A program made the position numbers and the translations under genes. 23,674 nucleotides of DNA from the NCBI GenBank assembly GCA_938022235.1, contig CALIEL010000288.1, positions 1-23,674 on the forward strand. The letters are read 5' to 3'. This document shows positions 12,835 to 19,525 of the stretch, piece by piece. Source of the DNA: Oribacterium parvum. Its GTDB lineage: Bacteria > Bacillota > Clostridia > Lachnospirales > Lachnospiraceae. Numbering within the stretch: position 1 is the first letter of the stretch; each line of letters opens with the position of its first letter. The notes under the pieces are model-generated. The model made no database searches. It had not been told where the DNA came from and saw nothing but the letters and a program-made list of their open reading frames with translations.

Positions 12835-14292
12835 TTAGTCGTCTGCTTCCTCCGCCAGCTCTGTTCCTTCCTTTGCAGGAGGCATGAGGATGGAGAAAAC
12901 CATAAAGCCGAAGAATGCGGCTACCAGTCCGGGAATAATGGCCTGACTAAAGTGGATGCCGAAGAGCATTCCTTTGGACACATGTTCCAGATAGACTACG
13001 GTAATGGTTCCAAGTACCAAAGATGCAATGGTTCCTGCCGTGGAGGCTTTCTTCCAGAAGTGTCCCAGTACATAGGGGAAGAAGGAACCGGCAGCTCGAA
13101 GGGTAAAGCAGAACATCAGGATGGAAACAATGCTCTGGGTGTTGAAAAGAGCAATAAACATGGAAGCGATACCTACCAAAACCATGGTAATCTTGGTCAC
13201 ATTCATAACTTCCTTGCTACTGGCATTTGGCTTAAGGAAGATTTTGAAAATGTCATTGGCAAAGATGGATCCGGCTCCCAAAAGGTCGGAGTCGGAGCTG
13301 GACATGGTGGCGGAGATAACACCGGAGAAGAGCAGGCCGCAAATGATAGCAGGCATGGTGCGAATCGCCAGAATCGGTAAGGCATACCGTGCGCCAACGG
13401 AAGCAAATTCATCGGCAGAGAATTTTCCCATGTTGATCAGTGCAAGTACAATCAATCCCAAAACAGTAGGGATAAAGGCATAAATAAAGTTTAACAGTGC
13501 GGCAAGCCAAGCTCCCTGCTTTGCCGCCTTTTCATCTCTTGCGGCATAGAAACGGGAAACCGCTTCCTGTCCTACAGAGAAGGTTCCTACGTACATAATG
13601 ACGAGAGAAAGAATACCGAAGAAATCATAGCCGGCGAAAAGATTCAAGCTCTCCTTAGGAACATTTTGAATCACGGCTTCCACACCGCCGGCATGGGAGA
13701 GGGCGAAAGGTACATCCGCCATCATACCGATAATAATCAGAAAGACCTGGACAAAGTCGGTAAGGGTTACGCTCCAAAGACCGCCCATAATGGAATAAAC
13801 CGTCACCACTACCGCAACAATGATTACGGAAAGCTTATAGCTCAGTCCCAGCATAGTGGAAAGAATAACGGAGGATGCAATAAACTGTCCTGCGGTAAGC
13901 CCTATTAAAGGAAGCAGCATGATAATGGCAGTAACCAATCCGGAGGATTTTCCGTAACGTCTCCGGAAGTACTCCGGTACGGTTTTTACCGTGGCGGCTC
14001 GGAACTTGGGAGCCATGAAAGAGAGAATGACAAAGGCAATTCCCATGGTGATAATATACCAAGCGGCACTTAATCCATAGCCGGACATTCCGTTTTGCAC
14101 AACGCCTAGAGAGCTGCCCCCTCCGATTTCCGTGGCGGCAAGAGTTCCTGCCATCAGCAGCGGTCCCAACCTACGGCCTGCTACCATAAAGTCCGTGTTA
14201 CTTGTGATTTTTGTGGAGGAATACCAGCCGATAAACAGCATGGCCAGAAGATAAATCACCACCACAAGACAAACAATCCAATTTGCACCCAT
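12835..14292 (-). CDS. Sodium:solute symporter (SSS family)
   Basis: A 485-aa membrane protein with about 13 hydrophobic helices. The SSS pattern is clear: FIGWYSSTKITSNTDFMVAGRRLGPLLMAGTLAATEIGGGSSLG in the first helices, then FRAATVKTVPEYFRRRYGK, YSIMGGLWSVTLTDFVQ, and GVISATMSSSDSDLLGAGSIF. It couples Na+ entry to uptake of a solute; the substrate (amino acid, monocarboxylate, vitamin or similar) cannot be assigned. The ATG at 14292 is preferred over 14316 because AAAGGAG sits 5-6 nt upstream of it and the first helix starts at once. A dyad nearly identical to that of the DUF1858 promoter lies 34-49 nt upstream of the start codon. Confidence 0.9.
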   Translation of the reverse strand: MGANWIVCLVVVIYLLAMLFIGWYSSTKITSNTDFMVAGRRLGPLLMAGTLAATEIGGGSSLGVVQNGMSGYGLSAAWYIITMGIAFVILSFMAPKFRAATVKTVPEYFRRRYGKSSGLVTAIIMLLPLIGLTAGQFIASSVILSTMLGLSYKLSVIIVAVVVTVYSIMGGLWSVTLTDFVQVFLIIIGMMADVPFALSHAGGVEAVIQNVPKESLNLFAGYDFFGILSLVIMYVGTFSVGQEAVSRFYAARDEKAAKQGAWLAALLNFIYAFIPTVLGLIVLALINMGKFSADEFASVGARYALPILAIRTMPAIICGLLFSGVISATMSSSDSDLLGAGSIFANDIFKIFLKPNASSKEVMNVTKITMVLVGIASMFIALFNTQSIVSILMFCFTLRAAGSFFPYVLGHFWKKASTAGTIASLVLGTITVVYLEHVSKGMLFGIHFSQAIIPGLVAAFFGFMVFSILMPPAKEGTELAEEADD

Positions 14293-14628
14293 AAAATCTC
14301 CTTTCTGTTTTTCCAACTTGTAGATTGTTATGATTGTAACATGGTTCTATAAATTTGTATTTATTTTTTGAAAAAATAGAGGGTGGTTTTATGCACTTTC
14401 TCCTGTTTCTTGTGGAAATTTTTTTCGATTAATCCTTCGTCTTGAAAAAACCTCCTAAATAGCCTAAAATACAGAAATATGAATAGCAAGATATTTAGCA
14501 ATATGCTCAGGTATAGAGGATAAGGCATTGATCAAAATGATAAGGGATTTAGCATCGAAGACAGAAAGACGCTAACGGCAAGTAAAAATTTGCTAAAGTA
14601 TAACAAAAAGGGTAGAAGGGATATAGGA
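14293..14628. other. Divergent intergenic region, symporter / first membrane glycosyltransferase-like gene
   Basis: AT-rich and without a gene. It holds the dyad at 14326-14341. A weak minus-strand promoter candidate (TTTCAA 14373-14368, 16-nt spacer, TATAGA 14351-14346) would start transcription within the dyad. Towards 14629 there is a TATAAC (14599-14604) without a recognisable -35. Confidence 0.4.
14326..14341. promoter_or_regulatory. Crp/Fnr-type dyad upstream of the symporter gene
   Basis: TGTTATGATTGTAACA is a dyad with 5-bp arms, TGTTA and TAACA. It shares TGTT..GATTG.AACA with the perfect dyad at 3066-3081. If the weak promoter next to it is real, the dyad overlaps the start site, a repressor position. 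Confidence 0.5.
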
Positions 14629-17271
14629 ATGGCAGAGGGAAGAAGAGGAAGCATTGTAAAAACAATCGCCGGTGGAGGAATCGGTCTTCTTTCCCTTTAT
14701 TTTTTTCTGCTGTTTTTTCGTGATTCGGGAAATCTGGAGCGTTTTTTAGAAGAGAAAACCCAAGTTGCTTTCCGGGAAATGCTTTGGCTTTTTGCCTATC
14801 TTTTTCTCTGTCTTATGGGATTTTTTCTCAAAAGGAAAATGCAGGATGTACCGGGGAAAGGCGCTTTTTTGAGAAGGGAAGCTTCCGGAGAAGCAATCAA
14901 TAGAGCTTTTTTTAGCTTTCTCTTTCTTCTCTTTATTTTACCAACGCTGGTCTTTGCCTATCTTCACCGTATGCTTTTGTCAATGCTTGTTTCCGGCTTA
15001 TGGTTTTTTGTGCTTGCCCTTTTGTTTCGCTTTATTACCACGGGAAGACCTTTGCAAATATTTAAAGACTTTAAATGGTTTTTGGCCTTTTTAGAAAAGG
15101 ACTTTCAGGAGGGGACGCTGTATCCCTTGGTCTTTGCCCTTCCCTTTTTTATCCTACAAATGAACCGCAGCAATGTGGCATTGGATTATGACTCCCTTCG
15201 TTACGGACTTAGAAGTGCGTATGTCCTGTTTCCCGAGGGCTTTTTCTCTGCCCACGGGCAAATCAACAGCGTTTACAGCTATCCCAAGGGACTGGAGCTT
15301 TTGACCTATCCCTTAAATTATCTTCCGGGCTATGGCTTTCTTTTGTCCTTCAGCCTATGGACCTATCTGGCCTTGGCCTTGGTTTTTGGGCTACTGCTCT
15401 TTCATTTTCAGGAAAACAGAAAGAAGCTTTACCTTGGCATACTCTGTTTCTTTCTTTTATCGTCTGTGGGGAATATGTCCCTTACCATGAAAACGGATTT
15501 ATTCACCCTTTTGCTTCAACTCTCTGCTTTGTATTTCTTCCTAAAAAGAAAGAGATTGCAAAGCTGCTTCCTGCTCTTTTTCAGCTACAGCTTTAAACCT
15601 ACGGCGGTGGTCTTCTCTACGCTACTGGGAATCGTTTTTCTCCTCACCATGCTTTTGGAGTGTTTCGGGAAGAGGAGTATCAAAACAAATTCGCAAGTAA
15701 ATACCGATAGGAACACAAATACCAATGCGAGCATAAATGCGAAAACCGGGATTAATAGTAACATAAATACAAATTACAATAGGATTCAGGCGAAGGGAGA
15801 GAAGTGGACTTCGGAGCTTCCCTTTGTCCTGTTTTCGATAGTCTATACAGGACTCATTACCTTTCGGACTTTTTGGATTACGGGGCTTCCCTTTTCCACC
15901 ACCTTTACCGGCATTTTCAAGGCCATCGGCTTTCATGTAAACTGGCCCTTTAATCTGGATGCCCATGTGGATTACAGCGGGGAGCTTTCGTTTTCGGAAT
16001 CTGCCTTCTCCTTTCTCCGTAGACTCTTTTCTTTTCTTTTTTATCCTGTGGGAGAGGATATGGAGCATGTGGCCATTGCCTGGAGCGGTGTGCTTTTTCC
16101 GCTGATTTTACTCTTCGCTTTATGGCAGTGCTTTTCCTTAGGAAGAAAATGCTTACCGGGAAAAAATAGTTTACCGAGAAGAAATAGTTTACCGAGAAGA
16201 AATAGTTTACCGGGAAGAAATAGCTTACTTGGAAGAAATAGTTTTTCGGGAAGAGAAGCCTTTCTACGTAGGGGGAGTCGGGAAGCTTCCATTTGGGATT
16301 ACCTTCCCCTTGCCTTGTCCTTCCTTGTGATAATGGTATTTTCTCTATTAAGTTTTGTAATGCTTTGGCAGATTGACGGGAATTACTATATTTTATGGGA
16401 AAGTCTGGCCTTGCTGCTATGCTTTAGCGGTGGAAATCTTCAGGAGAATAATCTTCAAGAGGAAAATGCTCAGAAGAATCTTCAAGAGGAGCGTCCTCAG
16501 GAAGAGAATGCTCAGAAGAATCTTCAAGGGGAGCGTCTTCAGGAAGAGAATGCTCAAAAAGGTCTTATGAAGACAAGTACAGCCGGTTCCAAGGGCTTTA
16601 TCCTTCTTTTAAAATCCTTTTTCTTCTTCCCTTTCTACCTTGCGGCATTTCTTAGCACCATCACCACCAGCTGGGCGGGGGCGGTGGGATTCACTCCCAT
16701 TGACTTAGCCAACAAGGGCTATTATGACCATGCTTTGGTGGAACTGGAAAACCAAGGAGAAAAGGGGAGCCTTCCTGCCTTTTCGGAAATGGCAAAAAAT
16801 CCAAGGCACCATGTTTTGGCCTTTGCGGAGACACCGGAATGCTATCGAATCCCCTGCAATGTGCAAAGCATTACGGACGTGGAGGGATCCGGAGGAAGTC
16901 CGGGACTTTATGATTCCCCCCTCTATTTTGCCTGGTTCTTAAAATGGTCCGATACCGACTATGTGTATTTGGAGCAAAGATTCCTGCATGATGAGAGAGA
17001 AGAGCGGGCCAGGGAGATGCTTCTGCAAATGGCGGAGGAAGGCATTTTCCAAAGTCCTATGCTGGTGGAGAAAAATATAATCCTGCCTCTTGATGGCGTA
17101 AAGGCATTTTCAGAATCTAATGGCGAAGGGGCGGAACAGCTTTTGCTTTTACAGATTCGGAAAGAGCGTTTAGAATATCCTTGGGAAGAAAGGCCCTATC
17201 CGGAATTAAGTCCGGAAGAGCAGATGGAAAAAGACAGGATCCTGCAGTTGCTGTCGGAGTATTTGCAATAG
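14629..17271 (+). CDS. Large polytopic membrane protein, GT-C glycosyltransferase-like (1 of 3)
   Basis: An 880-aa protein with about 12-14 hydrophobic segments and a soluble C-terminal part (from about residue 690). After the first helices comes an extracytoplasmic-type loop NVALDYDSLRYGLRSAYVLF (Asp186/Asp188) and NSVYSYPKGLELLTYPLNYL, resembling the acidic first loop of GT-C enzymes that use polyprenyl-phosphate sugars. The exact family is not recognised. Three low-complexity inserts, 15681-15783 (Asn/Thr-rich), 16141-16266 (18-nt repeat) and 16435-16560 (42-nt repeat), fall in loops between helices. ATG 14629 with GAAGGG upstream is chosen over the TTG at 14590. First of three similar genes on the same strand, so probably surface-glycan synthesis. 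Confidence 0.65.
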   Translation: MAEGRRGSIVKTIAGGGIGLLSLYFFLLFFRDSGNLERFLEEKTQVAFREMLWLFAYLFLCLMGFFLKRKMQDVPGKGAFLRREASGEAINRAFFSFLFLLFILPTLVFAYLHRMLLSMLVSGLWFFVLALLFRFITTGRPLQIFKDFKWFLAFLEKDFQEGTLYPLVFALPFFILQMNRSNVALDYDSLRYGLRSAYVLFPEGFFSAHGQINSVYSYPKGLELLTYPLNYLPGYGFLLSFSLWTYLALALVFGLLLFHFQENRKKLYLGILCFFLLSSVGNMSLTMKTDLFTLLLQLSALYFFLKRKRLQSCFLLFFSYSFKPTAVVFSTLLGIVFLLTMLLECFGKRSIKTNSQVNTDRNTNTNASINAKTGINSNINTNYNRIQAKGEKWTSELPFVLFSIVYTGLITFRTFWITGLPFSTTFTGIFKAIGFHVNWPFNLDAHVDYSGELSFSESAFSFLRRLFSFLFYPVGEDMEHVAIAWSGVLFPLILLFALWQCFSLGRKCLPGKNSLPRRNSLPRRNSLPGRNSLLGRNSFSGREAFLRRGSREASIWDYLPLALSFLVIMVFSLLSFVMLWQIDGNYYILWESLALLLCFSGGNLQENNLQEENAQKNLQEERPQEENAQKNLQGERLQEENAQKGLMKTSTAGSKGFILLLKSFFFFPFYLAAFLSTITTSWAGAVGFTPIDLANKGYYDHALVELENQGEKGSLPAFSEMAKNPRHHVLAFAETPECYRIPCNVQSITDVEGSGGSPGLYDSPLYFAWFLKWSDTDYVYLEQRFLHDEREERAREMLLQMAEEGIFQSPMLVEKNIILPLDGVKAFSESNGEGAEQLLLLQIRKERLEYPWEERPYPELSPEEQMEKDRILQLLSEYLQ
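15681..15783 (+). repeat. Asn/Thr-rich low-complexity insert
   Basis: A-rich DNA with repeated AAATAC / AAATGC-type units encodes a run dominated by Asn, Thr, Ser and Ile between two membrane segments. The period is irregular (multiples of 6), but the frame is kept. Confidence 0.7.
16141..16266 (+). repeat. 18-nt in-frame tandem repeat, seven units
   Basis: Units start at 16141, 16159, 16177, 16195, 16213, 16231 and 16249, with consensus GGAAGAAATAGTTTACCG, encoding (G/R)RNSLP. Units 3 and 4 are identical, so the expansion is recent. The encoded segment is Arg-rich, which favours a cytoplasmic loop. Confidence 0.93.
16435..16560 (+). repeat. 42-nt in-frame tandem repeat, three units
   Basis: Units start at 16435, 16477 and 16519 and encode NLQE(E/N)(R/N)(P/L)QEENAQK-type 14-residue repeats. 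They are Gln/Glu-rich and hydrophilic and sit in a loop between two membrane segments. Confidence 0.92.
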
Positions 17272-17323
17272 GGTTTCCGAAGGAATGAAAGCAGTAGTTG
17301 ACAGTAGGATGAAAGTGGCAGCC

Positions 17324-17408
17324 TCGCTATATCTTTAGGGAATAAATCACTACGTTTGGAATATCGCGAAAACGTGTCCGCGTTTCGCTATATCTATAGG
17401 GAATAAAT
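17324..17408 (+). repeat. 24-nt direct repeat pair with an internal hairpin, intergenic
   Basis: TCGCTATATCTTTAGGGAAT... (17324-17347) recurs at 17385-17408 with one base changed, 61 nt apart. Between and across them ATATCGCGAAAACG (17361-17374) pairs with CGTTTCGCTATAT (from 17381). It lies between the first and second GT-C-like genes. Confidence 0.75.
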
Positions 17409-17457
17409 AGCAGGTGGAGTGCATTACGAAATCCGCCAATAGAAAGGTAAGGAGTAA

Positions 17458-19314
17458 ATGAAACAAGAAGGAAATAAAGCTTTTATAAAAGGAATACCGC
17501 TGGGGGGCTATTTACTGGCCTTCCTCTTCCTATTGGGCTCTGCCTATTGGATTAACCGGCAGATTCACATCAAGGCTCTTTACATGGATGACCTGTATTT
17601 GTTTTCCTTTTTCCGGGAGCAAAATTTCTTTGAATTCAGCTTTCCCATTGGGCAGGCGGTACGTTTCCGCCCGGTGTATTGGGCGATTTCCTATATCGAA
17701 ATGGCTTTAGTGGGGGCAGATCCCAACCGTTACTTGCATTTCAACATTTTTCTGAACAGCCTGCTGGCCTTTTTTCTCTTTTTCTTTTCTTTGAAAATGA
17801 CTAAGAAGCGCATCCTTTCCTTGGCTTTGGGCGTTCTTTTTCTCTCTGCCCACTTTGCCTATTACCAGATTGGGCAGGCCATCGGCATTTTGGAAACCCT
17901 GGCTTTGGGCTTTGCCCTTTTAACTCTGTATTTCCTTTACCGACAAATCGACTGCCAGGAGAGGGTTTTTGGGAAAATGCTTTTCTTTTCTCATCTGTTT
18001 TTCTTCCTCTTGATTTTCACCCATGAGCGATATGTGGCTCTACTGCCGTTATTTTATATTCCCCTCATTTTCAGAGGAAAACAGGCGGAGGTAAATACTG
18101 CTGTCGGGGTGCAGAATATAGGGCCAAAAGAAGCGGAAGAATCGGAAAATGCGAAAGTTTTAGATGGTGCGAAAGCTGCAGATTATGCAAAAGCTTCGGA
18201 GTCCGCTTTGTCAGGGATTGCTGCCGTGGGAAAGCAGTATATTGTAGTGGAGCAGGGCGAAAGTGAAAGTACAAGTGTAAATACCGGCGCAAATACAAGT
18301 GCATATATAAGTGCGAGTACAGGTGCATATACAAATGTAAGTGAAAGTGTAAATGCAAGCGCAAGTGCAAGTGCAAGTGCAAATGTAAGCGCAAGCGCAG
18401 GGAAACAGGATAAGTCGGAGAGCCAAGCCCGGAAAAGACCGAAGCTTCTTCCCTTCTTCCTGCCTTTTGTACAGGCCTTTTTGTTCTTCAGTATTCGCAG
18501 CCTGGCCATCGGTTCCTTTGTGCCGAAGGGAACGGGAGGAACGGAGGTACAGGACGGCTTTTCTCTGACGAAAGCTCTGTCCCATGCCTTTTCTCAGGTA
18601 TTTTATATTTTCGGCATTCAGGCGGGGCCGGATTACCTTGCGGGAATTCCCTGGGAAGAAGTAGGCAGAAAGCATCGCTATGTCATTTACGCTTCCATTG
18701 CAGTTTTAGCCTTTAGCATTCTTTTGGCTTTGCTTTTTGCCATTCGTAAGGGCAAGCTGAAAAAAGAGTTTTTCGGGAAAAATATTTTGTTCCTATGCTT
18801 TATTGCTCTTTGTATCGGATGCTCCTCCATTACTATTCGAGTGGAAATGCGTTGGGTTTATGTAAGCTTTGCGGCGGCTCTTTTATACTTTGCCTATCTG
18901 TTGGGAAATACCGGTATGCCGATTCCCACATTTTTTGCCCTGCTCTTCGTTTGCCTGCGATTCCCTGCGGAAATGAAATATCGTGAGTCTTTCCCCAGAA
19001 TTTACTTTTGGGAGGATCAGGACCGGATGAACTCCTTGGCTGAGCAGACCATAGGGAAGTACGGCCGGGATTATGTTTTGGGGAAACAAGTTTATATTCT
19101 GGAAAATAACTACAAGATGAGTAAGTTCTACGGAGATACTTTCTTCCAGGTCTTTGATCCGGAAATGTCCGGACAAGGCACGAAGATTCATTTCATCAAG
19201 GACTTTAGGGAACTTCCGTCGGAAGCGAACTTATACAACAGCCTTGTTTTAAAGGAAGTTCCGGAGGAAAGAGCCTATAGGGATATTACCCAGGAGGTAT
19301 TTCCCAACCTCTGA
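17458..19314 (+). CDS. Polytopic membrane protein, GT-C glycosyltransferase-like (2 of 3)
   Basis: A 618-aa protein with an N-terminal membrane helix (LGGYLLAFLFLLGSAYWI), then HIKALYMDDLYLFSFF with the paired Asp44/Asp45, the kind of acidic motif found in the first external loop of GT-C glycosyltransferases. RFRPVYWAISY and several more helices follow. A low-complexity insert of about 110 residues (around 18090-18430) between helices is rich in Ala, Ser, Asn and Glu and ends in a hexanucleotide-type repeat. The last ~110 residues look soluble. The start has GGTAAGGAG directly upstream. By analogy it transfers a lipid-linked sugar on the outer face of the membrane; no partner lipid-sugar synthase is in the window. 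Confidence 0.62.
   Translation: MKQEGNKAFIKGIPLGGYLLAFLFLLGSAYWINRQIHIKALYMDDLYLFSFFREQNFFEFSFPIGQAVRFRPVYWAISYIEMALVGADPNRYLHFNIFLNSLLAFFLFFFSLKMTKKRILSLALGVLFLSAHFAYYQIGQAIGILETLALGFALLTLYFLYRQIDCQERVFGKMLFFSHLFFFLLIFTHERYVALLPLFYIPLIFRGKQAEVNTAVGVQNIGPKEAEESENAKVLDGAKAADYAKASESALSGIAAVGKQYIVVEQGESESTSVNTGANTSAYISASTGAYTNVSESVNASASASASANVSASAGKQDKSESQARKRPKLLPFFLPFVQAFLFFSIRSLAIGSFVPKGTGGTEVQDGFSLTKALSHAFSQVFYIFGIQAGPDYLAGIPWEEVGRKHRYVIYASIAVLAFSILLALLFAIRKGKLKKEFFGKNILFLCFIALCIGCSSITIRVEMRWVYVSFAAALLYFAYLLGNTGMPIPTFFALLFVCLRFPAEMKYRESFPRIYFWEDQDRMNSLAEQTIGKYGRDYVLGKQVYILENNYKMSKFYGDTFFQVFDPEMSGQGTKIHFIKDFRELPSEANLYNSLVLKEVPEERAYRDITQEVFPNL
18256..18400 (+). repeat. Hexanucleotide-like in-frame repeat (Ala/Ser/Asn-rich)
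   Basis: Units of AAGTGC / AAGTGT / AAATGC / AAATAC recur in a 6-nt rhythm, most regular at 18355-18380 where AAGTGC repeats. They encode alternating small residues (NASASASASANVSASAG). The repeat lies inside the loop insert of the second GT-C-like protein. Confidence 0.9.
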
Positions 19315-19525
19315 TATTAAAAGATTCTCCGGATCGGAGAAAGGATTAATCTGATTTTTGAAATGTAGAAGTGAAAATAGATTTGCTTCTATGCTTCGAA
19401 AGCAGAAAAATTAGAGCAGTTTGGCCAATAGCATAAATTTGTTCTAAAACTGTATTTATGAAAAATGGGTTTGCGCCATAGGACTATATAAAAGCTAATA
19501 CATAGCGGAGAAAGGAAGGGAAAGC
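19315..19525. other. Intergenic region between second and third GT-C-like genes
   Basis: 211 nt without a gene. A short perfect hairpin TCTCCG-GAT-CGGAGA (about 19325-19339) follows the stop codon but lacks a U tract. CATAAAT/ATTTATG (about 19433-19459) is another weak inverted repeat. No convincing promoter. Confidence 0.4.

Noticed and set aside
12826..13380. 184-aa plus-strand open frame
   Set aside because: It is antisense to the sodium:solute symporter gene, has unlikely composition (Gly/His/Asn-rich) and no good RBS; the symporter reading is clearly the real one.
18071..18675. Several minus-strand open frames with His/Leu or Cys/Thr repeats
   Set aside because: They are reverse readings of the hexanucleotide repeat inside the second GT-C-like gene; repeats leave all frames open.
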